From Anaerolineales bacterium UBA6055 (GTDB taxonomy: Bacteria > Chloroflexota > Anaerolineae > Aggregatilineales > Phototrophicaceae): 64,000 bases of DNA. Positions 9,066 to 18,172 of the stretch are shown here, piece after piece (position 1 is the stretch's first letter; every line of letters begins with the position of its first letter). The stretch is from contig DIYL01000040.1 of the NCBI GenBank assembly GCA_002428985.1, forward strand, positions 1 through 64,000. The letters are read 5' to 3'. Under the pieces are notes generated by a model, which saw nothing but the letters and a program-made list of their open reading frames with translations, ran no database searches and was not told the origin of the DNA. Position numbers and translations under genes: made by a program.

Positions 9066-10451
9066 TTATTCACCACCACGCAAGTTGGGGGCCGCTTGGA
9101 AGTCTGTCAGAGGAATGACGATAGGTGCAAATAGTTGTCCACCATTGCCATCATCAAGGAACAACGCATCATCTGGACCTGTTGCTGGACCGGACATATC
9201 AGCGTTAGCAAACTTCAGCAAAGCAATACGGTTTTCAACTGCATCACGGAAGGTTTCGCCGAATTGGAAGGTAAGGAGACTACCCAATACTTCGTATTCC
9301 ATCGTTTCCATGATTCCACGGAGTTGAGCACCAGTGACAGCATCGAGGCTACCAGCTTCGTTAGCTGCGCGGATGTAGGTTTCAACAAAGATGTCTGCAA
9401 AACCCCATGTTGTGATATACGCGACGTTACGTTCGCTGATGCTACGTTCGTTAGCTGCCCATTGTTCGGTCACAAATTGTACTGCAGGTTGGTCAACTTC
9501 TGTCCACCATTGGAATGGCATCGAACCGTACATACCATCAACAGCAGGTAGACCGCTAGCTTTTAGTGAGCGTTGACCGAGTAGACCGACGCTTGTATCC
9601 ATAACCCAGTTTACACCAGCGAGAGTAACATCATCTTCTAAACCGAGGTCTACGATGGTTGATGCAACCAAAACGGGACCTGTCGCCAAGGTGTTGGTGT
9701 AGATAATGTTTGCGCCTTCATCAACGACATTTTGAACTTGTGTTAGGATGTCGGTGTCAGTTGGTAGGAAGATTTGTGGATCATCAATTACTTCTACACC
9801 AAGACCCGTACAGAATTCGTCGGATGCAGGACCAACTGCTGCTTCACCGAATGCACCTGGCCATGTGACATGACCAATGACTGGATCTGGGAATGTATCT
9901 GGGTTAGCTGCTACATATTCACAGAAAGCACCAAATTGGTTGATGTAAAGTGGGTTTGTTGCAAATAGCCAACCTGGGGTTTGACCATCTTCACCATAAA
10001 GACCTTCAACCGATCCTGCGGAAATGACGGAGACGATTTCATCTTCTGCGAGTTGTTCACGGAGCAATTCTGCATCAGGTGAAGCGTAGAGCAGTAGCAA
10101 GTCAAGGTCATCGCCAAATTCACTTGTGAAGCGGTCGTAGGCACTTTGTGTCGCTTCGAGGTCACCACCAGTATCTTCAAACTCTTGTGCAAGTGTTGCG
10201 CCACAGATACCGCCATTGTTGTTCCAATAGGAAATTGCATCTTCAAGTGCAGAGACGATTGGTTGGGTGATGAAAGCATATGCACCGCTCAAGTCACCAA
10301 AGTGATAAATTGTGAGTGTTTCACCGGTAAGGTCAACTTCACATTCGGTCAGGTCGGTCGGATATGCCATCATATCGTCCTGAGCAAATGCTGGCATTGC
10401 AAACAATGTGACAAGTAACGCGAGTACAAGAGTTAAACTCATTTTTTTCAT
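9066..10451 (-). CDS. livK: ABC transporter substrate-binding protein LivK-like
   Basis: 461 residues from the ATG at 10451, giving a clean signal peptide MKKMSLTLVLALLVTLF with AFA/QDD as the likely cleavage site. A longer frame from 10502 adds an implausible N-terminus. AAAGGA lies about 11 bases upstream. The mature part has the two-lobe periplasmic-binding fold of the Peripla_BP_6 family (LTIYHFGDLSGAYAF ... GHVTWPGAFGEAA). No lipobox Cys is present, so it is not an obvious lipoprotein. It captures the solute for LivHM. The 5' region has two perfect palindromes and the 3' end a terminator-like hairpin. The ligand may be an organic acid, given the linked CoA ligases. Confidence 0.85.
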   Translation of the reverse strand: MKKMSLTLVLALLVTLFAMPAFAQDDMMAYPTDLTECEVDLTGETLTIYHFGDLSGAYAFITQPIVSALEDAISYWNNNGGICGATLAQEFEDTGGDLEATQSAYDRFTSEFGDDLDLLLLYASPDAELLREQLAEDEIVSVISAGSVEGLYGEDGQTPGWLFATNPLYINQFGAFCEYVAANPDTFPDPVIGHVTWPGAFGEAAVGPASDEFCTGLGVEVIDDPQIFLPTDTDILTQVQNVVDEGANIIYTNTLATGPVLVASTIVDLGLEDDVTLAGVNWVMDTSVGLLGQRSLKASGLPAVDGMYGSMPFQWWTEVDQPAVQFVTEQWAANERSISERNVAYITTWGFADIFVETYIRAANEAGSLDAVTGAQLRGIMETMEYEVLGSLLTFQFGETFRDAVENRIALLKFANADMSGPATGPDDALFLDDGNGGQLFAPIVIPLTDFQAAPNLRGGE

Positions 10452-10495
10452 GTTACAAATAATCCTTTCGATATAAATATATATTTGATGTAACA

Positions 10496-10546
10496 GGAGC
10501 AATTGCTCCCGAACATTAGCTTATGTCAGATTGCTCAATTGAGCAA
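10496..10546 (-). promoter_or_regulatory. Two perfect palindromes in the livM-livK intergenic leader
   Basis: TTGCTCAATTGAGCAA (10531-10546) abuts the livM stop codon, and GGAGCAATTGCTCC (10496-10509) lies 21 bases further on, about 45 bases before the livK start. Both are built from the same half-sites, TTGCTC and GAGCAA, in opposite order. Each can fold alone or the halves can pair across, giving mutually exclusive RNA structures. The site could also be a double-stranded operator or an mRNA-stabilising element. Confidence 0.45.
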
Positions 10547-11968
10547 CTAGTACGAATAGGGTCGTATCTTCCATGCGACCTTCAAAATTTCCCAGCGATG
10601 GGCGATCCCTCGCGGTTCAAGAACGAGGAAGATAATCAGCGCGACCCCGAACAAGATCGGATTGATTGCACCCGCGATGTTGACTGAATCAATAAATGGT
10701 AGGAGGGCTGGTAATCCATCTGTCAAGAATGGTCGAATTGTTGGGATAACGGCTTCTTGTAAGAGGCGAATGAATGTTACGCCAAATACTGCACCTAATG
10801 GGAAGCCCGCACCGCCAATGATTAACATAGCAAGCATTTCAATCGAGACTTCTAACGTGAACATATCGAGTGACAGACTGTTACGCTCAAATGCGAGTAA
10901 ACATCCAGCTATGCCTGCATAGACGGCACTCAAGAAAAATGCCCTCAGCTTATATGTAAATACATTGATACCGAGTAACTCCGCGGCGAGGTCATTATCA
11001 CGTACTGAGATAAAGGCACGTCCCGTTCGCGTTCGAACAATGTTGCGAGCAAAGAACATCAATAAGACCGAGAGTGGTATGATGATGTAGTAGAAGGCGG
11101 TATCGGTGGCAAAACTCAATGCTGTACTCCTACTAACACTGACATTAAAGTCAGTTGTACCCTCCTCCGGAACAACCATAACCTGATGCTCACCTGGTTT
11201 GGTGGCGATATACGACAATGATGTTATGTTGCCATCATCATCTTCGATAAACGACATATTTACATCACCCGTCGGAATCACAGATTCATCGGGGTCAATG
11301 ATTTGAATTTCTGGGTGATCTCCAGCAAACGAGTCCAGCTCTACAGTGATGATATCTACAAAATAGGGATCGCCGGCTTCAAATATGAGTGGGTTATCAT
11401 CGATTAAGGTATCGTCAGCATATGACCCAAATGGGCCGATCATAGGGGCAGGGACACTTAAAGGGCGGGTACCACCAGTAAGATCTTCCATTGGGTAACG
11501 TAAAACCCATGGGATGATAAATTGGGCTGCAAGGGTCGCCATTGCAAGGTAGAAACCTTTAACACGTAACGAGGGCAGACCAAAGACAAGTCCGATTAAT
11601 CCAGTGATGACGGCAGTGAGTGGCAACGCAATCCAAAACGATAAACCTGCTTCCCGCACCAGTATTGCCGACGCATAAGCACCAATTGCCATAAATGCGG
11701 CGTGTCCTAACGAGATTTGTCCGTTGTACCCGATGAGGATGTTGAGCCCTTGGACGGCAATGACAAAAATAGCGATACGAATAATCAGTCCAACGTATTG
11801 ATCGCTGATGAGTCCAATACCAAGTGGACCTGATGTTGCAAATAAGGGGATCAATAACAGCACAAAGAATGCCAAATTTTTCCATAGTTTATCGCGGCGA
11901 GTCCTGTCGATCGACATATCCTCTTCGTATTTGGTATCAAACACACCCGCTGGATTAATATTTGCCAT
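10547..11968 (-). CDS. livM: Branched-chain-type ABC permease LivM with extracytoplasmic insert
   Basis: 473 residues against about 300-400 usual for LivM. The permease is recognisable from GLNILIGYNGQISLGHAAF (~55) and the EAA-like loop TRTGRAFISVRDNDLAAELLG (~315). Between membrane segments, about residues 165-285, lies an acidic, beta-rich insert of roughly 120 residues without hydrophobic segments (from GPFGSYADDT to STALSF). It probably sits outside the membrane and might contact the binding protein. GGAG is six bases before the ATG. With LivH it forms the translocation pore. Confidence 0.88.
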   Translation of the reverse strand: MANINPAGVFDTKYEEDMSIDRTRRDKLWKNLAFFVLLLIPLFATSGPLGIGLISDQYVGLIIRIAIFVIAVQGLNILIGYNGQISLGHAAFMAIGAYASAILVREAGLSFWIALPLTAVITGLIGLVFGLPSLRVKGFYLAMATLAAQFIIPWVLRYPMEDLTGGTRPLSVPAPMIGPFGSYADDTLIDDNPLIFEAGDPYFVDIITVELDSFAGDHPEIQIIDPDESVIPTGDVNMSFIEDDDGNITSLSYIATKPGEHQVMVVPEEGTTDFNVSVSRSTALSFATDTAFYYIIIPLSVLLMFFARNIVRTRTGRAFISVRDNDLAAELLGINVFTYKLRAFFLSAVYAGIAGCLLAFERNSLSLDMFTLEVSIEMLAMLIIGGAGFPLGAVFGVTFIRLLQEAVIPTIRPFLTDGLPALLPFIDSVNIAGAINPILFGVALIIFLVLEPRGIAHRWEILKVAWKIRPYSY

Positions 11969-12005
11969 GTTTACTCCAAACTTGCAATAAGATTATTCTT
12001 GTTTT

Positions 12006-12045
12006 AAGTAGTAGGGGGTGTATGACATGACATCACCCCTACAGT
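12006..12045. repeat. Dispersed TGTAGGGG-type palindromic repeat, copy 1
   Basis: GTAGGGG (12011-12017) and CCCCTAC (12036-12042) frame a CATG-containing centre in the livH-livM intergenic gap. Read on the minus strand, the 23 bases from 12043 downwards (TGTAGGGGTGATGTCATGTC and on) match 18 of 23 bases with the element at 36021-36043. Two copies in unrelated places suggest a small dispersed repeat. Confidence 0.5.
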
Positions 12046-12068
12046 TTTATTGTTGACACAACGAAATA

Positions 12069-13253
12069 TTAAATGCGTTCGATGCGTTTTTCACCAAATA
12101 AACCGTCAGGTCGTATGACCAGTACAAGCATTAGCACAACATAAGGCGCGAGATTTGTACCGACCTGTTGTGATGAGTTGAGTAGCGTACCGAATTGCTC
12201 GACTAGACCGATGATAATGCCACCAATTAATGCACCACTGACCGATTCAAGTCCGCCGAGTAACACTGCTGGGAAGACACGTAACGCCACATAATTGATG
12301 TTAAGTGACAGACCAACTGCACCACCTTGCAAAATTCCGGCGATTGCAGCAAGTAGGGTAGCGACAGCCCATGTAATCGCGAGAATTACACGCACGCGTA
12401 AACCAACAGATTGCGCGAGTTGTTGATCTTCAGAAGTCGCCCGCATCGCAAGTCCGACACTGGTATAGCGGAAGAAAATAATAAACCCAACAAATGCGAT
12501 AATTGCCAGTACAAATGCGATCACCAATTCCACACGAACAATCGCGATACCGCCGAGCGTTTCTTGGAAACCATCGAGACGGATTGGCTTAAATTTACCA
12601 CCTGTTTCTGGATCAACAAAAATGGGTAGATTAAGTTCCACCGTACCCCATATAATCTGAGTGACACCGTGCAAAACTTCGGCAACAGCGAGTGTCATCA
12701 AGACGGCAGTAAAGAGTGGCTGTCCGATTAATGGACGGATTGTAAAGCGTTCTACAGCGAGACCTGTGAGGATCGCACCGAGTAAGGTGCCTGTGACGGC
12801 ATGAATCCACTTCCAAGCCTCACCACCAAAGGTCATCAAGAACGTGAGAATAATAATACCCCCAACTGTCATGATGAGATTGCGCGGCTCAAGCAGGGCA
12901 TAGATACTGACTGTCGTCATGACCATCAGCATGGTGGCAGTTGCTAACAGACCTGCACCAATCACAGAAATTTCTGTACCTGTGAAGAATGTATAGAAGA
13001 CCATACCGCCAACGACCATCATCCAACCATGCGCAAAGTTAAATACACCGGAGGCTTTGTTAATAACGACGATGCCGAGTGCGACCAGACCATATACACC
13101 ACCGACGAGCACACCGGAGATAATTGTTTGGACGATGCGGGCGGCTTTTTTATCGGCGAGCTGATTTTGCAAAAACAGCAAAATCGCAATGGTTACAACG
13201 GCATACATCGCCCATGTTAGTTGCTTTTTGTATTGATTGATAAAATCTGACAA
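12069..13253 (-). CDS. livH: Branched-chain-type ABC permease LivH
   Basis: 394 residues, about 90 longer than classical LivH. The diagnostic start GVLVGGVYGLVALGIVVI followed by NFAHGWMMVVGG is at about 46-80. The extra length is an additional N-terminal membrane segment (14-28) and a hydrophobic insertion at about 90-150. The C-terminal LGGLESVSGALIGGIIIGL is the usual family ending. The start is TTG with AAAGGA eight bases upstream. It forms the pore with LivM; the gene lies between the acyl-CoA synthetase and livM in one operon. Confidence 0.88.
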   Translation of the reverse strand: MSDFINQYKKQLTWAMYAVVTIAILLFLQNQLADKKAARIVQTIISGVLVGGVYGLVALGIVVINKASGVFNFAHGWMMVVGGMVFYTFFTGTEISVIGAGLLATATMLMVMTTVSIYALLEPRNLIMTVGGIIILTFLMTFGGEAWKWIHAVTGTLLGAILTGLAVERFTIRPLIGQPLFTAVLMTLAVAEVLHGVTQIIWGTVELNLPIFVDPETGGKFKPIRLDGFQETLGGIAIVRVELVIAFVLAIIAFVGFIIFFRYTSVGLAMRATSEDQQLAQSVGLRVRVILAITWAVATLLAAIAGILQGGAVGLSLNINYVALRVFPAVLLGGLESVSGALIGGIIIGLVEQFGTLLNSSQQVGTNLAPYVVLMLVLVIRPDGLFGEKRIERI

Positions 13254-13323
13254 TGTTCTATTCCTTTAGCAATAACATTATTTCTTTAGTTAGTTGAACG
13301 AGACAAAACAAATTTAGGATGAA

Positions 13324-15315
13324 TTAAACATCCGACACATGTAATTCGGTTTCGACAGTTGCTGTCCGTCCATCGCGATATTTGACTTCTGCTGTTACAC
13401 GTACTTCACGTTGATCACCATAAATGGCTTCTAGTAAATCAGCGTATTTCTGCTGCAATGCGCCACGGCGTAATTTACGGGTGCGTGTGAGTTCGGCTTC
13501 ATCGGCATCAAATTCTTTGTGTAAGATGACGAACCGCTTAACCTGTGAATACTCGGGTAGGGATTCGTTTACTCGCCTGATTTCTTCGCTGATAATCTCG
13601 TAGACTTCGGGTTTTTGTGAGAGGTCCACATAGGTTGTGAAGGCGATACCCTGTTTTTCTGCCCAACGGGATACATTCTGGAAGTCGATGATGATAATTG
13701 CCGAGACAAAATCCATATCCCAGCCACCGATTGTCATCATATCTTGTACATAGGGGCTAAATTTGACACGACCTTCGATGTATTGTGGGCTGAATTTTTC
13801 GCCACTGGATAACTCAATTAGGTCTTTTACGCGTTCTAAGTAAATGAGATGTCTGGTTTTTTCATCAAAGTAGCCTGCATCTCCAGTGTAATACCAGCCC
13901 TCGGTATCAACTGCTTCTCCCGTCTTATCCGGACTTTTGTAATAGCCTTTAAATTGTGCTTTGGTGCGTACCAGAATTTCTTGATCTTCTGCAATTTTGA
14001 TCTCGACACCCGGTACGAGTACACCGACTGTTTCGAAACGGACATCACCGGGTATATGGATTGTGCCGAATGTCTCGGTAGATGCGTATAATTGGCGGAG
14101 CTCAATGCCAATCGCACGGAAGAAACGGATGATATCGGAACTGAGCATTGCACCTGCGGTTAAGACATTACGTGCACGCGTCAGACCGAGTTTGTCACGT
14201 AGCGGTTCGAAGACGGCATACTCACCAATCCAGCGTAATAATTTTAGATTGGGTGGAATATCTTTGCGCTCATCTTCAAGGTCAATTAGTCGATACGCGA
14301 CAGGCAAGAACCATTCATAGAGTTTGCGGTTAAGCCATGAGCTATCGTTGATGCGGAATTGAACTGTCCGTGCTAGATTTTCCCAAACACGACTCGGGAA
14401 TAATAATCCCGCTGGGGCAATCTCACGAATATCTGTGGGGACTGTGCCGGGGCCTTCTGGGAAGTTAACTTGTACACCATGTAATAGATGTGGTGTGAAT
14501 CCGAAGGCTTGTTCTGTTAACCATGCCATGGGACTAAATGACAGCCAATTATCTTGGTGATTGCTATCGACATAATTGAAGTTCATGGCATTGCCATATA
14601 CTAATTGGTGATGTGTAATTTCGGCAAATTTTGGTAGGCTGGTTGTACCTGATGTCATACTGAGGATAATCGTATCCATCATGTTGGTTGCATTTGCCAT
14701 CTCATCAAATTTGTTCGAATTTTTCTGGGTGTAGTCTTTGCCAATTGCTTCAATTTCGGAGAAGTCTGCTAACCACTCATCATGATAGCTCCACAATCCG
14801 CGGTCTTCCCAGTAAATAACCCGCTTAATTTGTGGAATTTGTTCTTTAATTTCGAGGGCTTTATCGACTTGCTCTTGGTCATGTGCACAGATAAAGGTTG
14901 CATCTGTCGACTTTACAACAAAATCTAAATCTTGTGGTCTAGCATCACTAAATACGCAACATGATTTGCAACTCAGGGCATGGGTGGCGATTTGTGCCCA
15001 ATACATTTCGGGGTCATTCTCGCCGATGATAACAACTGTGTCGCCTGCTTTGAGACCAAGACTTAACAGACCCATCGCAAAATTGGAGACATGCTCATAG
15101 ACATCCTGCCACGTATATTCTTGCCAGATACCGTAGCGCTTTTTACGTTGGGCTATTGCATTACTACGCGTGCGCACTTGGTGTAGGAAATTCTTCGATA
15201 ATGTATCTAACTTGGGGTCAATGTCAGCGACTTTACCATCTAAATGCGATGTGTAGATGGTACCCGCTTTGGGATCACGATAGGGGATGTTGACTTGTTG
15301 TTGTGTCATCTCCAT
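13324..15315 (-). CDS. Long-chain-type acyl-CoA synthetase (AMP-forming)
   Basis: 663 residues, the length of bacterial long-chain fatty acyl-CoA synthetases. Phosphate loop: MTSGTTSLPKFAEIT (~220); adenine motif QLYASTETFG (~405); hinge and adenylation motif WYYTGDAGYFDE (~480) followed by YLERVKDLIELSSGEKF; the C-terminal catalytic Lys lies in the TRTRKLRRG region (~620). It activates a carboxylic acid to its acyl-CoA via an acyl-AMP. Position directly after livG (three-base gap) and before livH ties it to uptake, so the imported solute is likely an acid trapped as its CoA ester. Chain length or aromaticity cannot be decided. It is unusual in the window for having all adenylation motifs intact, unlike the PaaK-like protein. 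Confidence 0.88.
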   Translation of the reverse strand: MEMTQQQVNIPYRDPKAGTIYTSHLDGKVADIDPKLDTLSKNFLHQVRTRSNAIAQRKKRYGIWQEYTWQDVYEHVSNFAMGLLSLGLKAGDTVVIIGENDPEMYWAQIATHALSCKSCCVFSDARPQDLDFVVKSTDATFICAHDQEQVDKALEIKEQIPQIKRVIYWEDRGLWSYHDEWLADFSEIEAIGKDYTQKNSNKFDEMANATNMMDTIILSMTSGTTSLPKFAEITHHQLVYGNAMNFNYVDSNHQDNWLSFSPMAWLTEQAFGFTPHLLHGVQVNFPEGPGTVPTDIREIAPAGLLFPSRVWENLARTVQFRINDSSWLNRKLYEWFLPVAYRLIDLEDERKDIPPNLKLLRWIGEYAVFEPLRDKLGLTRARNVLTAGAMLSSDIIRFFRAIGIELRQLYASTETFGTIHIPGDVRFETVGVLVPGVEIKIAEDQEILVRTKAQFKGYYKSPDKTGEAVDTEGWYYTGDAGYFDEKTRHLIYLERVKDLIELSSGEKFSPQYIEGRVKFSPYVQDMMTIGGWDMDFVSAIIIIDFQNVSRWAEKQGIAFTTYVDLSQKPEVYEIISEEIRRVNESLPEYSQVKRFVILHKEFDADEAELTRTRKLRRGALQQKYADLLEAIYGDQREVRVTAEVKYRDGRTATVETELHVSDV

Positions 15316-15318
15316 AAT

Positions 15319-16089
15319 TTAGTGTCCTTCCTGTCCAAGATAGGCGTTAATCACAGCTTCGTTTTTGCTGATTTCGTCGGGCGTGCCTTCACCGATTTTT
15401 ACCCCGAAGTCAATGACGACAATTCGGTGTGAGATGTCCATGACCAGACCAATGTCATGTTCAATCAACATAATGGTTGTGTTTTGTAGCTCATGAATAT
15501 CAAGGATGAAGCGAGCCATATCTTCTTTTTCTTCAACATTCATGCCTGCCATTGGCTCATCAAGTAGGAGGAGTGTTGGCTCTAATGCGAGTGCACGTCC
15601 TAATTCGACCCGTTTCCGCAACCCATAGCTGAGTGTACCGACGATAGATTTGCGGATATGTTCCATTTCGAGGAAGTCGATAATATCTTCAACAAAACGA
15701 CGGTGTTCAATTTCTTCGCGCTTTGCTTGTCCCCAAAACATTGCCCCTGTGAACATATTGGATTTCATTTTGATATGACGGGCTGCCATCAAATTGTCGA
15801 GGACTGTTGCATTGGTGTAGAGTGCGATATTCTGGAAGGTGCGCGAAATACCTAGCTTTGCACGCTCATAAGGGGGCATATTAGAGATACTGTTGCCCTC
15901 AAAAATAATTTCACCCTGTTGTGGAGAATAAAAACCGTTGATGCTGTTGATGAGGCTTGTTTTACCAGCTCCGTTGGGGCCGATAACAGAAAATAACTCG
16001 CCTTCATTGACTTTGAATTCGACGTTTTGTAACGCCCTAATTCCGCCAAAGTTAAGCGAAATATTATCTACATGTAATTTTACAGGCAT
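15319..16089 (-). CDS. livG: Branched-chain-type ABC transporter ATPase LivG
   Basis: 256 residues. Walker A is GPNGAGKTSLINS, the signature variant is LSYGLRKRVELGRAL, Walker B is LLLLDEPMAGM, followed by LIEHDIGLVMDISHR. The extra helical region QNIALYTNATVLDNLMAARH is typical of LivG rather than LivF. It is the first gene of the operon, preceded by GAGG and a candidate promoter about 110 bases upstream. It pairs with LivF on the LivHM permease. Confidence 0.92.
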   Translation of the reverse strand: MPVKLHVDNISLNFGGIRALQNVEFKVNEGELFSVIGPNGAGKTSLINSINGFYSPQQGEIIFEGNSISNMPPYERAKLGISRTFQNIALYTNATVLDNLMAARHIKMKSNMFTGAMFWGQAKREEIEHRRFVEDIIDFLEMEHIRKSIVGTLSYGLRKRVELGRALALEPTLLLLDEPMAGMNVEEKEDMARFILDIHELQNTTIMLIEHDIGLVMDISHRIVVIDFGVKIGEGTPDEISKNEAVINAYLGQEGH

Positions 16090-16194
16090 AAAATCCTCAG
16101 TAAGAAAAATATTGTAGTTCTAATTTTTGATTCTGCTTACGGCATAACCAAACGAAGCAAAATCTATTTAATACACATTTAATTAATTATATTG

Positions 16195-16223
16195 AAGATA
16201 CCAAATAAATTGGTGTGATGCAA
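16195..16223 (-). promoter_or_regulatory. Candidate promoter of the liv/CoA-ligase operon
   Basis: On the minus strand TTGCAT (16223-16218), a 17-base spacer, then TATCTT (16200-16195). The spacer contains the imperfect palindrome CCAATTTATTTGG, which would sit between -35 and -10 like a repressor site. The surrounding 275-base gap (16090-16363) is very AT-rich and holds nothing else I can support. Confidence 0.45.
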
Positions 16224-16363
16224 TCAAATTATATTATGAAATGATGTGAATCGTTGTACCGTTCGGTTTTAAATAGAAAATATAGGTTTTTCAAAGCCTC
16301 CAAATATACAATTGTGTCTAGTTCAACTTAATCCCAAATACTTTCTTAAATCACTGGATCTGG

Positions 16364-17206
16364 CTATGCGGTGTGTGCTACAAGCCAGTCAGTTATTTCT
16401 TGAATAATTTGCTCTTTGCCGATCTCATTAACTAGTTCATGACGTAATCCATCATAAATTTTTACTGTCAGATCATCAGATTGCGCATGATCTTGAATAA
16501 AAGTCGCTCCTGAAGATGGCGTGAGTTCGTCGGCACCACCATGCATGACTAGCAAGGGTAATGTCAATTGTGGTATTTGTTGGCGGAGTATACGCCCTGC
16601 TTTGACCATTGCGGCTGATGTGCCAATACGCCACATGTCTTTAAACGTCAATGGATCAGAATCCCATTGGCGAATAATGTCAGGGTCAGTCGAGAGAACA
16701 TCGGGATCGGCTGGTGGGGATAGCTTGATTTTTGGTATAAATTTTGATGCGCCCAGTCCGGCTGCGATAAGCCATTTGGGCTGGAGGTCTTCACCTGTGA
16801 TGGCAACACCTGTTAGGGCTAACGCTTTAACATCTGACTGATACTTTAAGGTAAACATTACTGCAATCAGTGTTCCCATACTATGACCAAATATAAGCGT
16901 CTCTTTATTTGAATAGCGGGCTGTAATCAGCTCATATAGTTGGCGTAGGTCTGCAACAGCTAATGCCATATCTGGTATATAGGCTCGATCACCATCACTT
17001 TTGCCATGTCCCATATGGTCAATGCCGTAACATGCGAAGCCTGCATTCGTGAAGGCTTCGGCAACATGGGTGTAACGTCCACTGTGTTCTCCATGCCCAT
17101 GTACGATCAACACAACGGCTCGAACATTATCGTCATCGGGTAACCATTCATGATAGAAGCGAGAGTTGCCATTGTTGTTTTGGAAGGTATGCTCGTTTGT
17201 GATCAT
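16364..17206 (-). CDS. Alpha/beta hydrolase, monoglyceride lipase/lysophospholipase type
   Basis: 280 residues from the ATG at 17206; the frame extends to 17245 but adds a non-conserved N-terminus. Oxyanion-loop motif IVHGHGEHSGRY (~34), nucleophile GHSMG with Ser109, acid region LVMHGGADELT (~215) and catalytic His in DGLRHELVNE (~250). This is the Hydrolase_4 pattern of bacterial monoacylglycerol lipases, which cleave monoglycerides or lysophospholipids to fatty acid. It has no signal peptide. It lies just upstream of the fatty-acid-like CoA-ligase/transport operon on the same strand, so a supply of free acid is conceivable but unproven. Confidence 0.85.
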   Translation of the reverse strand: MITNEHTFQNNNGNSRFYHEWLPDDDNVRAVVLIVHGHGEHSGRYTHVAEAFTNAGFACYGIDHMGHGKSDGDRAYIPDMALAVADLRQLYELITARYSNKETLIFGHSMGTLIAVMFTLKYQSDVKALALTGVAITGEDLQPKWLIAAGLGASKFIPKIKLSPPADPDVLSTDPDIIRQWDSDPLTFKDMWRIGTSAAMVKAGRILRQQIPQLTLPLLVMHGGADELTPSSGATFIQDHAQSDDLTVKIYDGLRHELVNEIGKEQIIQEITDWLVAHTA

Positions 17207-17388
17207 AATGCGATTTTCCAAATTTATGTAATGAATATAAATCACATATATTATATCGACTCAATTAAATAGAGTAAGTCTGTGACTGATGAATTTATAC
17301 TAAAGACATGTTGGTTACAGTCTGAGATTTCTTAACTTAGTGATTAATAGAGATGCTAATTTTTTACTATTTTTTTAGAGAAGAACGT

Positions 17389-17417
17389 TTGCCGTACTTT
17401 CCGTCTTAATTTATAGT
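17389..17417 (+). promoter_or_regulatory. Promoter of the EF-hand gene
   Basis: TTGCCG (17389-17394), 17-base spacer, TATAGT (17412-17417); the start codon follows 36 bases later. This is a good housekeeping-type match in the 247-base gap between the divergent hydrolase and EF-hand genes. Confidence 0.6.
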
Positions 17418-17453
17418 GAAATTATCGTAAAGTAGGATTTTAGGAGCCCTACA

Positions 17454-18020
17454 ATGACACTATCTAAAATCAAGACTGCAAAGTTTCGTCACTATTTTGA
17501 TATGACTGATGTTGATAATGACGGAGTCATTACAAAAGCTGATTTTGAAATCGCCGCCGAAGAAACGCGTAAAGAGTTGGGTTTGGAAGCTGGTTCTAAT
17601 GAGGCAGCAGAACTAACCCAATCTGTTATGAGTTACTGGGAGTCATTAGCGCAACATGCAGATGCAGACCATGATGGGAAAGTTGAATTACAAGAGTGGC
17701 TTACCCATTGGGGACATATTGTTAGTTCGCAGGAGATGATCGATCAATTAGTAGGTGGTTATGGTCAGACGGTATTGAGCGTCTATGATCGTGATGGTGA
17801 TGGCAAATTATCTTATGAAGATTTTTCTGCATACTATCTTGGACACCAGATTCCAGAAGAAAATTGTAAAATCGCTTTTGAAAAGATGGACGCAGATGGT
17901 GATTCATATGTTGATAATGATGAATTTTACCAGACTGCAATGCAGTTCTTCACCAGTGACGATGTAGAATCCCCTGGAAATTATTTGTTTGGTGATTTCA
18001 CACATTATTTGAATAACTAA
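17454..18020 (+). CDS. Four-EF-hand calcium-binding protein, calerythrin-like
   Basis: 188 residues with four canonical EF-hand loops: D19-D30 (DVDNDGVITKAD), D70-E81 (DADHDGKVELQE), D112-D123 (DRDGDGKLSYED) and D146-E157 (DADGDSYVDNDE). Loops 1 and 3 end in Asp rather than Glu, which usually lowers affinity or permits Mg; loop 4 has Ser at the conserved Gly position. Spacing and length resemble sarcoplasmic calcium-binding proteins and the actinobacterial calerythrin. There is no signal peptide or membrane segment, so it is a soluble cytoplasmic calcium buffer or sensor. AGGAG precedes the ATG, and promoter and terminator are both visible, so it is monocistronic. Confidence 0.93.
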   Translation: MTLSKIKTAKFRHYFDMTDVDNDGVITKADFEIAAEETRKELGLEAGSNEAAELTQSVMSYWESLAQHADADHDGKVELQEWLTHWGHIVSSQEMIDQLVGGYGQTVLSVYDRDGDGKLSYEDFSAYYLGHQIPEENCKIAFEKMDADGDSYVDNDEFYQTAMQFFTSDDVESPGNYLFGDFTHYLNN

Positions 18021-18032
18021 TTAGTGGTGTTT

Positions 18033-18066
18033 ACAGGCGGTTTATTGTATCGCCTGTTTTATTTTT
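18033..18066 (+). terminator. Intrinsic terminator of the EF-hand gene
   Basis: ACAGGCG (18033-18039) pairs perfectly with CGCCTGT (18051-18057), followed by TTTATTTTT. Confidence 0.85.
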
Positions 18067-18172
18067 GTATATTTAGTGCTCGTTCATTCACTTCATCATC
18101 AGTAGCTTTGATACGCCTACATACTTAAACATGCTATGCACAATGTTTGCTATGCGTATAGTAAAGTGTTTT

